From Pseudomonadota bacterium (lineage in GTDB: Bacteria; Pseudomonadota; Alphaproteobacteria; Rhizobiales; Xanthobacteraceae): a DNA stretch of 64,000 nucleotides. The notes under the pieces are model-generated. The model saw nothing but the letters and a program-made list of their open reading frames with translations, did no database searches and was not told where the DNA came from. A program made the translations under genes and the position numbers. Below are positions 24,979-33,268 of the stretch, piece by piece. How positions within the stretch are numbered: the first letter of the stretch is position 1; every line of letters begins with the position of its first letter. The DNA is taken from positions 17,745-81,744 of the forward strand of contig JAEWFG010000410.1 in assembly GCA_023388935.1 (NCBI GenBank), read 5' to 3'.

Positions 24979-27831
24979 CTAGCGCCATGACGCCGCTGCT
25001 AGACCCGTGGCGAAACCAGATCCTGCTCCGCTCGTGACAGTGACAGAAATCGACGCGGTCCCGGCTCCAGAGATGCCGCTTGCGTCGGCAGCGCTGTTAC
25101 CCTGAGTTTGACCGTTATCGAAACGCTTAATCAAGGTCTCGCTAGACGCGGACCAATCGGCTGTGCCGCCTCCCGAGCCGACGAAGGATTGAACGGCCAC
25201 CAAGACCCCGTTTGCTGCCGTGTTTATGCTGACAGATGCAGTCTTGCTGCTGGCCGCATTTGTCCACGCACTGCCGACCGGGGTCGTTGAACTCAGGGTG
25301 GCAACAGGGACGGACCACACCGTCATCTGGACGTTTGCGAACGGGTTCCCAGCCAACGTAGCGGCAATGGTGCAATTCGACACATTGGTCCCAGCCGGGA
25401 TCAAAATGCTACAAATCGCAGCCAGCCGAATGCTCGATCCGCTAGACGTGACGACAACAGAGCCGGAGATTGGCGACCCGCCATTTGGCGTCAGAGTGCA
25501 CGCCGAGACGTGCGCACCCGAGCCCGGCGTATTATATGATCCGAGGCCAACAATGAGCAGTCTGTCTTCCGAGAACGTGCCCAGATTTACGCCAGTTCTC
25601 GAAACGGTCGCCCCTTGCCCTGCGTTTCCTGTCGAATGATACGTCAACGTGGGCGCAACAGACGGACCTTTCGCCAACGGCCAATTGTCGCCGGTTGGGA
25701 CCAGCGGGACGGTAAGCACGCTGTTGTCGTAGACCGCCCTGGATATGTTCGGGTTTTTGCCGAACATATAGCGGACGTTTCGATCACCAGTGCCGATGTT
25801 GTCGTGTGTCAGTTCAATACCGGTGGCGCTGGTCTTCACCGCTGTTGCCGGATGCCATGTGCCGCCGCTATCCGACGATACATCAAAACCTGTGATGCCA
25901 GACGACGGTGTGAAGTCTGTGCCGAGCGTATGCGTCAGCGTGAGGCTCGTTTTGGTTGAACTGACGTAGGAAGCGGCAGTTGCGTAGAACGACGAAGGCC
26001 CTGCAGTCTTCCCGTAGCGCCACAATATCGTGTTTGCATACCGCGCGCACGATATGGCGTTGTAGCCCGGAAGGTAGTGAAGGTTGTCCGGGAGCAGCCA
26101 CGCATCAACATTGGAATGGGAGTAGAAAGCGTTTGTTAGAGTTTTCGCCGCGAATTGGGACCACGTTTCGTTGTTGTTGTTGTAGGTATCATTCGGATCG
26201 TTCGGATGCGGCGATGAGCCCGACAACACAAATGGTGCATTCGCAGTCGTCTGCCCGACGATCCCCATGATCGTACTATGAATTGTCCCGACATTCGCGG
26301 CGTAGGTAGAGGCTGACGACAGGTAATCGTGCTGGTGGTAGAAGATCGCGTCGATATGGTTGACGCCACTTGCCCGGATATAGCCATCAAGAGTGGGGAA
26401 CCATGCTCCCCCAGGGAGTAGCTCGGTGCTGCTGGCCCCATCCTTGTGAAATACGATAAATCTGACAGGCTTGTTCAGACCCGCGACAAGTTTGTTGCAG
26501 ATGGTACGCGCGCCGTCGGCTGCTGGAACCGTTGTCCAACCATTCGTCGGATGCCAATAACTCGTACCGGCTGCTGCAGCCGGCGGACTGCCGGACGAAG
26601 ACGTGTAGTACCCGCCCATCCACGACTGGCCATAGCCGACGAGCACGAACACGTCATAGGTGACATTCAGCGCCGACGACAGCGGACTGTTGTACGTTCC
26701 GCTCCGAATGCTACGAGCGGTAAAGCCGGTCGATAGCCCGAACTGTTCCGTGCTCGTCAGATCGACATAGCCATTGCTGATGTCTGTGGAATTGAGAGTC
26801 TTGTTCGCAACAGAAACGCCATCGGCGTAAAGGTACATCACGTCGCTGGCGATGTTGGAAAGATTGCCACCTGCCGTGTTCAATGGGACGCGGATCGTTG
26901 GTGTGACGTTCGTATTGGCGGATCGATTACTGAGCGAGCCGGGAGCGCCGGGAGCGGGACTGGACGCGTTCGCAACCGCAATCGAGAACGTCGAACTGCT
27001 GTCGGTTACACCGTTCGCGTCTGTGACGACCAGAGCAATGCCAGACACGGTCTGCACCGTGGTCGGCGTCCCGCTGATCACGCCGGTTGACGCATTGAGA
27101 GCCAGGCCGGCTGGCAGCGTGCCGGTGACGGAATAGGTATAAGGCACGGTCCCGTTCGTGGTCGTCGGCGTAGCGCCGGTATAAGCGCTGCCCTGCGTCG
27201 CAGACGTGACGGGGGAATAGCTCAGGGTCGTTTTTGTGACTGAGGTGGTCGCGGACGACGTAGCGCTGGCGCTCGAAAACCCGTTGGAGGCCGTGACCGT
27301 GCAGGTGATAGCCGATCCAACATCTGCTGATTGCAGCGTGTACGTGGAGGACGTTGCGCCGGTAATGGTCGATCCTGCCCGCTTCCACTGATACGAAAAC
27401 GAGGGTGTCGGAGAGCCGGACCACGTTCCGTTGCTGACGGAGAGCGTCACACCCTGCTTTGCCGATCCGCTAATGGCGGGGGCAATGCTGTTGGAGACCG
27501 CCGACCAAGCGACAATCGAGAACGTCGCGTCAAAGTCGAATGCAACACCAGCGCTGCTGCTTGCGTGTACCGTGATGTTGAACGAACCGACACTTGCCGA
27601 CGTTGCACCAGCTTGAAGATTGACTCCGTTCGTGCCTGCGACCTGGGCCTTGCTCCCGGCGGTATCGGTCAGCGTGAACGTATAGGTGCCCGTTCCACCA
27701 ACCACGGACAGCGTGCCGATCGCGGTGCCTTGGGCCGAACCGGCTTGGAACGACAACGCAGAAAGGCGAATACCCTTGCCGTTCGCAAGGAGAGCAGGCG
27801 ACGGAGGAAACGACAGCCCGAACCCGAACAT
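24979..27831 (-). CDS. head-spike or fibre protein with Ig-like repeats and SGNH esterase domain
   Basis: 950 residues starting immediately after the spike-base stop (TAGATG). Residues 20-290 are three Ig/He_PIG-type beta domains (TYTFTLTDTAG; SFSYQWKRAGSTITGA; GLALNASTGVISGTP). Residues about 393-610 are an SGNH/SASA hydrolase: VGYGQSW with Ser403, FYHQHD at 497-502, and DNLHYLPGY with the Asp582/His585 pair. Residues 620-950 are Ser/Thr/Gly-rich beta structure. Pairing with a GTA-type spike base suggests a capsid spike that binds and deacetylates host polysaccharide. Confidence 0.75.
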   Translation of the reverse strand: MFGFGLSFPPSPALLANGKGIRLSALSFQAGSAQGTAIGTLSVVGGTGTYTFTLTDTAGSKAQVAGTNGVNLQAGATSASVGSFNITVHASSSAGVAFDFDATFSIVAWSAVSNSIAPAISGSAKQGVTLSVSNGTWSGSPTPSFSYQWKRAGSTITGATSSTYTLQSADVGSAITCTVTASNGFSSASATSSATTSVTKTTLSYSPVTSATQGSAYTGATPTTTNGTVPYTYSVTGTLPAGLALNASTGVISGTPTTVQTVSGIALVVTDANGVTDSSSTFSIAVANASSPAPGAPGSLSNRSANTNVTPTIRVPLNTAGGNLSNIASDVMYLYADGVSVANKTLNSTDISNGYVDLTSTEQFGLSTGFTARSIRSGTYNSPLSSALNVTYDVFVLVGYGQSWMGGYYTSSSGSPPAAAAGTSYWHPTNGWTTVPAADGARTICNKLVAGLNKPVRFIVFHKDGASSTELLPGGAWFPTLDGYIRASGVNHIDAIFYHQHDYLSSASTYAANVGTIHSTIMGIVGQTTANAPFVLSGSSPHPNDPNDTYNNNNETWSQFAAKTLTNAFYSHSNVDAWLLPDNLHYLPGYNAISCARYANTILWRYGKTAGPSSFYATAASYVSSTKTSLTLTHTLGTDFTPSSGITGFDVSSDSGGTWHPATAVKTSATGIELTHDNIGTGDRNVRYMFGKNPNISRAVYDNSVLTVPLVPTGDNWPLAKGPSVAPTLTYHSTGNAGQGATVSRTGVNLGTFSEDRLLIVGLGSYNTPGSGAHVSACTLTPNGGSPISGSVVVTSSGSSIRLAAICSILIPAGTNVSNCTIAATLAGNPFANVQMTVWSVPVATLSSTTPVGSAWTNAASSKTASVSINTAANGVLVAVQSFVGSGGGTADWSASSETLIKRFDNGQTQGNSAADASGISGAGTASISVTVTSGAGSGFATGLAAASWR

Positions 27832-28155
27832 CTACTTCAGCGCCAAGATGCCGGTCGCCGTGGTGCCGGCCTTGTAGATTTTGGTGATGGCGATTGCGTG
27901 CTCGACCCCGGGGGCCAAAGCAATGAAAGTGATACCAGTGGAGCCGTCAGCGAGATCGACCTTCACGTCACCGGCACCGCCGATATAGATGCCTCGCAGG
28001 TCCGCTGCCGCGAAATCCGTTGAAGTCAAATTGACGGCTACGGCGCCCCGCACCCCGGTAACGAGGGAGTGGGGAATGACCGCGCCGCTGTCGCTATCGA
28101 GGCTGAACTTTTGCTTGTCCCGGCCCCAGAAATTTAAAAGATCCGTCAGCGCCAT
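27832..28155 (-). CDS. head-spike base protein, RCAP_Rcc01079-like
   Basis: 107 residues from the ATG at 28155, preceded by a G-rich ribosome site (GAGGGGG); an upstream in-frame start exists but would run across the operator-like site. The pattern DLRGIYIGGAGDVKVDL, then ITFIALAPG and IYKAGTTATGILAL, matches the small spike base proteins first described in the Rhodobacter gene transfer agent (Rcc01079/GhsA), which anchor a receptor-binding spike to the capsid. The next gene encodes the candidate spike. Confidence 0.78.
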   Translation of the reverse strand: MALTDLLNFWGRDKQKFSLDSDSGAVIPHSLVTGVRGAVAVNLTSTDFAAADLRGIYIGGAGDVKVDLADGSTGITFIALAPGVEHAIAITKIYKAGTTATGILALK

Positions 28156-28216
28156 CGCTTGTCCCCCTCGACGTGGCCGCGCAAAGGCGCGCGAGTCGGT
28201 TCGCCCGGGAATATCG

Positions 28217-28231
28217 TCCACTTTAGGGTGA
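28217..28231. promoter_or_regulatory. dispersed 15-bp operator-like palindrome, copy 6
   Basis: TCCACTTTAGGGTGA followed by TTGGTCAA, closely paralleling the flanks of the copies at 16850 and 22942. It lies in the 249-bp gap between divergent transcription units (spike genes leftward, small gene at 28405 rightward), 62 bases upstream of the spike-base start. It could control either direction. Confidence 0.42.
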
Positions 28232-28404
28232 TTGGTCAATGAGGGATTGACAATTGGCTCAGACCCCCTTTGGTTTTCGACAGGGGCGATTCCAAAAAGC
28301 GAAATTCGTTTTTCGAGATTCGTTTTCGCGCGGCATAAATTCCCCGCTATCTCGCGCTGTCTCGCCGACCGAAAACCTGCTCACGATCGAGGGAGAATCC
28401 GGCC

Positions 28405-28578
28405 ATGGGCTCAATGGGTTTCAGCAGCGACGACTACCGGAATGAATGCCAGCGGCTCGCCGCCTGGCGCGCGCACTACATGGCGAAGGGCTGCAGTTCG
28501 ACCAAGGCCGATGACGTCGCTCGCCGGAAGATCCGGAGCTCGCACACCTGGCCGCCGGGCGTCACGCCTCGGGCCTAA
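28405..28578 (+). CDS. small hypothetical protein
   Basis: 57 residues, starting MGSMGFSSDDYRNECQRL, with a good GGGAG ribosome site ten bases upstream. Basic overall (DDVARRKIRSSHTWPPG). No known family. It stands alone, rightward, between two leftward genes and ends 11 bases from a convergent gene. Confidence 0.55.
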   Translation: MGSMGFSSDDYRNECQRLAAWRAHYMAKGCSSTKADDVARRKIRSSHTWPPGVTPRA

Positions 28579-28588
28579 GTCTGCCGCA

Positions 28589-28996
28589 TCATCGCACGAG
28601 CGCGCGCCCGGCCGCCGCGGCTTCGTCGATCTTGTGCTTGAAGCAGTAGAACTGCGTGACCCAATCGATCCCGTCGGGGCTAAGGCGGTTGGCCTTGAGC
28701 TCGCAGGCCTTGTCCCAACCGCGCATGGTGTCGGAGAGCCGGCGATCGGACGGGTCCTTGCTGTAATGCAGGTGCCACATTTGGCTGCGCAACTTCTCGA
28801 TGCCGGCCTTGCCTATGCGCTGCTTCTCGATACAGGTCTCTTGGAAATGCCCCGAATAGGGGAAGCGGCTCTCGCAAAGACTGACGATCTGCTGCCGGTT
28901 GAGCGCTTCTAGCGCATCGCCGGCATCCGCCCTCGCCTGCGCCCCGCTCCCGAGCAGCAGGAATCCGATCGACATCGTAAACAGGAACGCGCGCAT
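28589..28996 (-). CDS. small secreted protein with Cys pairs
   Basis: 135 residues from the ATG at 28996, preceded by GGGGGTGA. The start gives a signal peptide: MRAFLFTMSIGFLLLGSG then QARA-DAG. The mature domain has four Cys (VSLCESRF; ETCIEKQ; KACELKAN; QFYCFKHK), probably forming two disulphides in the periplasm. No family recognised. A secreted protein expressed from the prophage may alter the envelope of the lysogen. Confidence 0.65.
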   Translation of the reverse strand: MRAFLFTMSIGFLLLGSGAQARADAGDALEALNRQQIVSLCESRFPYSGHFQETCIEKQRIGKAGIEKLRSQMWHLHYSKDPSDRRLSDTMRGWDKACELKANRLSPDGIDWVTQFYCFKHKIDEAAAAGRALVR

Positions 28997-29292
28997 CTCA
29001 TCACCCCCGGAGGCCTCAACCCGTTTATCAACTTCGGGTTGGCTCGTCCAGATTCCGCGATTCTTGAGTCGAAAGCTCCAAAGTCGATTCTTGAGTCCAA
29101 AGCTCCGAAGTAAAATAGCGCGGTCGCCGTGGCGCCTGGCAGCTGGTGGTCGGCGGGTCGGCGTCTCGAGCGCGCCGGCTGGCGGACGTCCCGTGGGCGC
29201 GCGCCGATATATGCATGTGCATTCACATTCGCGTGAATGCATCTGCATGGAATTCATCGAGCCTGGGCCCTGCCCCGGCCGGCAATCGAGGC

Positions 29293-29323
29293 AAAGAAAA
29301 AGCCCGCCGGGTTAGGGCGGGCT
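29293..29323 (-). terminator. intrinsic terminator of the HerA operon
   Basis: On the minus strand GGGCGGGC-type arms (29301-29308 pairing with 29316-29323, eight perfect pairs, loop of seven) are followed by TTTTCTTT (29300-29293). It lies 27 bases past the HerA-like gene stop, so it ends the ten-gene leftward operon. Confidence 0.75.
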
Positions 29324-29349
29324 CGGTTAGGCGTGAAAGTCGGCGGGCC

Positions 29350-30720
29350 TCAGACTAGCAGGCGCCACAGCCAACGGGCGCCGTAGAACGCTAGGCCCGC
29401 GCCAGCGAATAGAACCAGGCCCGCGCCAGCGTATCCCGCGGCGATCGCAAAGACCGCTTGCACGTAGCGCCAGCGGGACACGGGCCGCGCGGATCTCGGC
29501 GCCGGCGCCGCAGCGATATGTTTCGCCCGTTCCTCATCCGAGATTGCGCCAAGCCTGCAGGCAGGGAGATTGATCCTTGCGAGCTCGCAAGGTTGCGGCG
29601 TTCCCGTCGGGCCCAATAGCGAAACCAGGGCCTGCCCGGGCGCCATGGTCGCAATGAGCGCGGCCGCGTCTAGCGCGGGATTGCGTGGCAACGTTTCGGC
29701 CGCGGCGCGGATCTCTTTCCCGTCTTTGCCGGTGGCTGCGCGCAAGGCATGTTGGATTCGATTGCCTAACTGCCCTGCCACGGTTGACGGGATATCCGCT
29801 GGCGATTGCGTAGCGAAATAGACTCCGACGCCTTTAGACCGCACCAGGCGGATAATCTGCTCAATCCGTTGCAGCAACGCCGGCGGACAATTGTCGAAAA
29901 GTAAATGCGACTCGTCAAAGATGAAAACCAGGCGTGGCCTATCGAGGTCTCCGACTTCCGGCAATCGATCGAATAGATCCGACAGCAACCATAGCAACAC
30001 GGTTGCGTAGACGTCCGGAGTCTTGATCAGATCATCAGCCGCAAGAATCGAAACCAGGCCTTTCCCGTCGCGCGTATCGATCAATGAAGCTGGATCAAAC
30101 CCGGGCGGCTCGAAAATGCTAACGGCAGATCCTAGGCGCAATAGCGCGCGCTGAATCACTCCGATTGATACGGTTGAGACCTGCCCTAGGGTCGCGGAAA
30201 CCATCTCGCGATGCATCAGAAGCTTGCCTAGAACCTGGCGAAAGTCGCGAATAGAATCGAGCGGCAAGCCTTCTGCGCTGGCATAGGCGAAAGCGATATC
30301 GACAACGGCCGATTGCACGTCACTGAGGCCTAGGGCCCTGGAAACCATCGCCGGGCCCATTGCTGCGATTGACACGCGCAACGGGCTTCCCTGCTTTCCG
30401 TAGCAATCGAGAAATTGAACGGGACACGGGCCCGTAGCTAGGCCCGCTATGTCCCCTTTGACGTCCGCCAAAAAGACGGGAACGCCCATATTCGAGAAGC
30501 CTTCTGCCAGCGTCTGCAGCGTCACCGTTTTGCCGCTACCAGTTGCGCCAGCAATCAAGCCATGCCGGTTAGCGTATCGCGCGCGCAATCGGGCATTGGG
30601 CGCAAGCTCAATCGAGAGTCCATCTTGAATCGCGACAACGGCCGACTCGCCGCGAGCTGCAGCTAATCGGCCGTTATCGTGTGCGACTTTTTCGGTTACG
30701 CTATGGAAACGCTTGCGCAC
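29350..30720 (-). CDS. HerA/DUF853-like ATPase with C-terminal membrane anchor
   Basis: 456 residues from a GTG that overlaps the upstream TAG by one base. Residues 58-65 are a Walker A loop (GATGSGKT); VFLADVKGDIAGL at 82-94 and LVFIFDESHLLFDN near 265-278 (Walker B) are typical of the HerA/FtsK superfamily helicase branch DUF853. FATQSPADIPSTVAGQLGN supplies the later motif. Residues about 425-456 are two hydrophobic helices, which I do not expect in the family. It may translocate DNA at the membrane, for example in exclusion, entry or packaging; none of this is proven. Last gene of the operon. Confidence 0.8.
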   Translation of the reverse strand: MRKRFHSVTEKVAHDNGRLAAARGESAVVAIQDGLSIELAPNARLRARYANRHGLIAGATGSGKTVTLQTLAEGFSNMGVPVFLADVKGDIAGLATGPCPVQFLDCYGKQGSPLRVSIAAMGPAMVSRALGLSDVQSAVVDIAFAYASAEGLPLDSIRDFRQVLGKLLMHREMVSATLGQVSTVSIGVIQRALLRLGSAVSIFEPPGFDPASLIDTRDGKGLVSILAADDLIKTPDVYATVLLWLLSDLFDRLPEVGDLDRPRLVFIFDESHLLFDNCPPALLQRIEQIIRLVRSKGVGVYFATQSPADIPSTVAGQLGNRIQHALRAATGKDGKEIRAAAETLPRNPALDAAALIATMAPGQALVSLLGPTGTPQPCELARINLPACRLGAISDEERAKHIAAAPAPRSARPVSRWRYVQAVFAIAAGYAGAGLVLFAGAGLAFYGARWLWRLLV

Positions 30721-30887
30721 TAATCGGCGCCCCTCAGTTTCGAGGCTTCTAGCCTAAGCCGTTCCGCCTCATTGTAGCAATCCCTAGCGTCATCATGCTC
30801 CGCAAAACGGGCAAATTGCCTTGCCCGTTTCTCCAATTCGTCGGCTTCCCGCAGCATGTCGCGCGGATCTTGGATTGCTGCGATCAT
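30720..30887 (-). CDS. small helical protein, 55 residues
   Basis: An ORF starting MIAAIQDPRDMLREADELEK and ending KLRGAD, with its stop overlapping the HerA-like start. Entirely helical and charged, probably a coiled-coil hairpin. It lies two bases after the preceding gene, within a tightly packed operon. No family recognised. Confidence 0.6.
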   Translation of the reverse strand: MIAAIQDPRDMLREADELEKRARQFARFAEHDDARDCYNEAERLRLEASKLRGAD

Positions 30888-30889
30888 GG

Positions 30890-31081
30890 CTAGACCGGAC
30901 TAACCAGGACGTCACAAGCCTCCCGACGATAGACTTGGACGGTCAGTTGCCCGTTGTCGTCTTTCGTGACCGAGACAAGACAGCCCGCGCCATGATCTCC
31001 GGAAAACTCGACAATGCGCTCGTTCGCCTTCGCGTAGCGATTGGCGACACAATTGGTTGTGATGGAAGGCTTTCTTTTCAT
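30890..31081 (-). CDS. small hypothetical protein with repeated leader
   Basis: 63 residues from the ATG at 31081 (MKRKPSITTNCVANRYAKAN). The start is chosen because a copy of the operon's 21-bp leader element, whose GAGG serves as ribosome site, lies just before it. Beta-rich C-terminus (LVSVTKDDNGQLTVQVYR). Function unknown. Confidence 0.6.
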   Translation of the reverse strand: MKRKPSITTNCVANRYAKANERIVEFSGDHGAGCLVSVTKDDNGQLTVQVYRREACDVLVSPV

Positions 31082-31089
31082 GGTTGAGT

Positions 31090-31110
31090 CCTCGGTTAAT
31101 GGTTGAGATT
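31090..31110 (-). repeat. repeated translation leader, copy at the 31081 start
   Basis: Coding-strand AATCTCAACC, ATT, then AACCGAGG. One of four near-identical 21-bp elements each ending 9-10 bases before a start codon in this operon. The first ten bases equal those of operator copies at 13290 and 16850. Confidence 0.6.
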
Positions 31111-31335
31111 CTAGGCGTAGTAGCGCAAGCCATCGTCCGCGGCTTTGAACCATCGCTTTTTGACTCGCGTCCCCGGATGACAGCATTCCTCAACAGGGAA
31201 CGATCGATAATGCGTCGCGCCATGCCCGAAACGTATCTCGCCAGGCGTCGGCGGCCGGTGATACTGGCATTCCGTGACGTCGGGGCGGACGGGCAGATAG
31301 CCGCCCGCGTCTAAGCGAACCTTTGATTTTGTCAT
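31111..31335 (-). CDS. small hypothetical protein
   Basis: 74 residues, starting MTKSKVRLDAGGYLPV after a GAGAGG-type ribosome site. It contains two adjacent Cys (VEECCHPGTR) and ends RYYA with its stop immediately before the next leader element. No family recognised. Member of the leftward small-gene operon. Confidence 0.55.
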   Translation of the reverse strand: MTKSKVRLDAGGYLPVRPDVTECQYHRPPTPGEIRFGHGATHYRSFPVEECCHPGTRVKKRWFKAADDGLRYYA

Positions 31336-31339
31336 TGCT

Positions 31340-31453
31340 CTAACCTCTCCAAACGATCGCCCATACCCCGATCATTCCGACAAACCCGGCAATCGCGCCT
31401 AGGCTGATAAGGTCGAAAAGCAGGTCTAGGGCGATTGCGTAAACGCGTTCCAT
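31340..31453 (-). CDS. 37-residue membrane peptide
   Basis: A short ORF starting MERVYAIALDLLFDLISLGA and continuing as one membrane helix to VWRG. The stop is four bases before the next start region. The start is supported by an upstream GAGTGATT and the conserved leader-like sequence at 31458. Small single-helix proteins of this type are common in phage early regions; a specific role cannot be given. Confidence 0.45.
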   Translation of the reverse strand: MERVYAIALDLLFDLISLGAIAGFVGMIGVWAIVWRG

Positions 31454-31457
31454 GGAA

Positions 31458-31472
31458 TCACTCGTTAGTTGA
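31458..31472. promoter_or_regulatory. dispersed 15-bp operator-like palindrome, copy 7
   Basis: TCACTCGTTAGTTGA (other strand TCAACTAACGAGTGA) lies in the 33-bp gap before the 37-residue membrane peptide. It is intermediate between the operator family and the translation leaders of this operon, so it could be either. Confidence 0.35.
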
Positions 31473-31486
31473 GATGCTAGGCCTAG

Positions 31487-31864
31487 TTAGACCGCTTGCA
31501 AAACGTAGAAGCCGGCCTCCTCAAGATGATGATTCCAATAGTGGCCATCATCCTTAACCAGGGCGCCGCGGAAAGCGTCATATTCGGCGATCCGCCCGGC
31601 TTCCCAACGATTGACTTCCAGAGAGTCCTTGACGCGACGGATTGCGCTGGAAACTGCGGCGGAATGTTTGTCGTAGCCGCCTCCGCCGGCAAATCCGCGC
31701 ACCATCGGCGCGCCAAGCCAGTGTACGTAAGCGTAAAGCCGGCCGGCGCCGTCGCGCGGATATTTGAAAGCGATCGTTGCAACTCGCTCTTTCGAGGCGT
31801 TCAAGATCACATAGGCGGACACATTCGAGAACGCGGCTTTGTGTTGGTCGTAGATATCGCTCAT
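31487..31864 (-). CDS. phage protein of unknown function, 125 residues
   Basis: Starts MSDIYDQHKAAFSNVSAYVI after a full copy of the repeated leader. The protein is alpha/beta with a Gly-rich turn (GFAGGGGYDKHSAAVSSAIR) and ends YWNHHLEEAGFYVLQAV. This looks like a conserved phage protein but I cannot name the family. Within the leftward operon. Confidence 0.65.
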   Translation of the reverse strand: MSDIYDQHKAAFSNVSAYVILNASKERVATIAFKYPRDGAGRLYAYVHWLGAPMVRGFAGGGGYDKHSAAVSSAIRRVKDSLEVNRWEAGRIAEYDAFRGALVKDDGHYWNHHLEEAGFYVLQAV

Positions 31865-31873
31865 TTCTAGATT

Positions 31874-31894
31874 CCTCAGTTGGTGGTTGAGATT
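31874..31894 (-). repeat. repeated translation leader, copy at the 31864 start
   Basis: Coding-strand AATCTCAACC, ACC, then AACTGAGG, ending nine bases before the ATG. Same 21-bp element as at 31090, 33248 and 33808. Confidence 0.6.
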
Positions 31895-31905
31895 GAGAAC
31901 GGAAT

Positions 31906-32745
31906 TCAGGCGTCGATGAATGCTTGGCGATGGCCGAAATTGTCGAGTAGCTCGGCGCGTTTCGCCCGCATGCTCTGGATCTCAGCATAGAGGGCCCGCA
32001 CCTTGTCCGCGATCGTGCCGCAGATTGTCGGGAAAGCTTGCCCGTTCGATTGTGCCATTGCCGCGCGGCGTTCTGCCAGCAATGCAAGCGCCTCTTTTCG
32101 CGTGCTGGCGATATCGTCCGCTAATTCGTGGTAGCGCAAGCCAGCGCTGGCGGCTTCCTGATAGTCGCGCTCATCCTCTGCGAGCCATTCCGCCAATTGG
32201 TCCGCGCGACGCGCACAATCTCTATGCGCGCCGTAATGATCAGAGTCCGCGCGGACGTCTCCTTCGCCTTCAAAGACTTCCTCAAAGCAAACCGCGCAAG
32301 GCCCGTTGCTGTCGGCTTTGCCGTTGATCGCGTTGTCATAGCCTGGAACGAAACGGGCCTTTCCGTCTTTGCCGGCAATCTGGAAAACAACGCCGCGGAT
32401 TGTCTCGCTTTGCGAGTCGTCGGAATAGTGGCCGGTATAGCGCAAGCCTGCGAGCTCATCGGCATAGCCAACAAACCGGAGTCCAGCCGCGCGCGGGTTT
32501 TCGATCCAGCGGACATTCTCGAATGAGCGAATGGTGAAAGCCGGATTGCCGTAACCCTGGTTATGCATGGGATAGCGCGTCTTTCCCTCTGCAATGTCTT
32601 TGCGGGCGTTGAACAAAGCCATTTCAGCGGTGCGGGTTGACGCTTGCGCGCGCCAGTAGCGATAGGACCAAACCAGGCGAGCGGCGGACGGGGTTTCGAG
32701 CGCGACATAAGCCGGAGATTGGAAGGCGTCACGAATGGTCGTCAT
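31906..32745 (-). CDS. hypothetical protein with CxxC-like site, 279 residues
   Basis: Starts MTTIRDAFQSPAYVALETPS after GAGGAGTC. Middle segments are beta-rich (NPRAAGLRFVGYADELAGLR). Residues about 150-180 hold CAVCFEEVF and later HRDCARRAD, a possible zinc-binding finger. The C-terminal 90 residues are helical. No recognised family; it is the largest small-operon protein besides HerA. Likely an early phage protein. Confidence 0.6.
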   Translation of the reverse strand: MTTIRDAFQSPAYVALETPSAARLVWSYRYWRAQASTRTAEMALFNARKDIAEGKTRYPMHNQGYGNPAFTIRSFENVRWIENPRAAGLRFVGYADELAGLRYTGHYSDDSQSETIRGVVFQIAGKDGKARFVPGYDNAINGKADSNGPCAVCFEEVFEGEGDVRADSDHYGAHRDCARRADQLAEWLAEDERDYQEAASAGLRYHELADDIASTRKEALALLAERRAAMAQSNGQAFPTICGTIADKVRALYAEIQSMRAKRAELLDNFGHRQAFIDA

Positions 32746-32757
32746 GATCAGGACTCC

Positions 32758-33027
32758 TCAATAGTATACGTGGCGAAAAACAAGGTTGCCCGCGTCGTCT
32801 CCGGTCACGTAGCCTTTGACCTTGACGCCGGCGATTGAGCACAATGCCGGTTGCGAAAACGCAGTATCCGGCTCGCCCGTTATCGTTACCGTTCGACGCA
32901 TTTCACCTTGAAGGTTTGCGAGACGGCAATTTTCGATGCGAGCCAGACTCGGCCCGCCCATCCAATTGGCAAACCAAAGGCGCGCGCCGTCCGGCTGCGT
33001 TTCGCTTATGTCGGATCGATATCTCAT
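32758..33027 (-). CDS. small hypothetical protein, 89 residues
   Basis: Starts MRYRSDISETQPDGARLWFA with GAGGAGTC about 12 bases upstream. Beta-rich (TVTITGEPDTAF; VKVKGYVTGDDAGNLVFRH). No family recognised. Its start has only the right half of the repeated leader (CAACTGAGG). Confidence 0.55.
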   Translation of the reverse strand: MRYRSDISETQPDGARLWFANWMGGPSLARIENCRLANLQGEMRRTVTITGEPDTAFSQPALCSIAGVKVKGYVTGDDAGNLVFRHVYY

Positions 33028-33038
33028 TGCTCGACTCC

Positions 33039-33239
33039 TCAGTTGAACGCGATTGCGTTAACGAGCTTGCGCGCGGCCGTGATTGCGGAAACTTTCGCCT
33101 CCGAAACCAGATCCTGACGGTTCGCCATGATGGCCGTCTTTTCAGCGGCCGATACGAAGTAGAAAGCGAGCGCGGGTTGGCCGTTGCGGATGGCCGCTTG
33201 CGCGTTGTGTAAGAGATCGTCGATTGCGATACCGATCAT
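33039..33239 (-). CDS. small helical hypothetical protein, 66 residues
   Basis: Starts MIGIAIDDLLHNAQAAIRNG after a full leader element. Four-helix-like Ala-rich protein (FYFVSAAEKTAIMANRQD). No family recognised. Confidence 0.55.
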   Translation of the reverse strand: MIGIAIDDLLHNAQAAIRNGQPALAFYFVSAAEKTAIMANRQDLVSEAKVSAITAARKLVNAIAFN

Positions 33240-33247
33240 GGGTGATT

Positions 33248-33268
33248 CCTCAGTTAACGGTTGAGATT
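33248..33268 (-). repeat. repeated translation leader, copy at the 33239 start
   Basis: Coding-strand AATCTCAACC, GTT, then AACTGAGG, ending nine bases before the ATG. It overlaps the last codons and stop (NLNR-stop) of the upstream gene. Confidence 0.6.

Noticed and set aside
28232..28912. 226-codon rightward frame
   Set aside because: Crosses a better-supported small gene (28405-28578) and the antisense of the secreted protein at 28589-28996, with no ribosome site.
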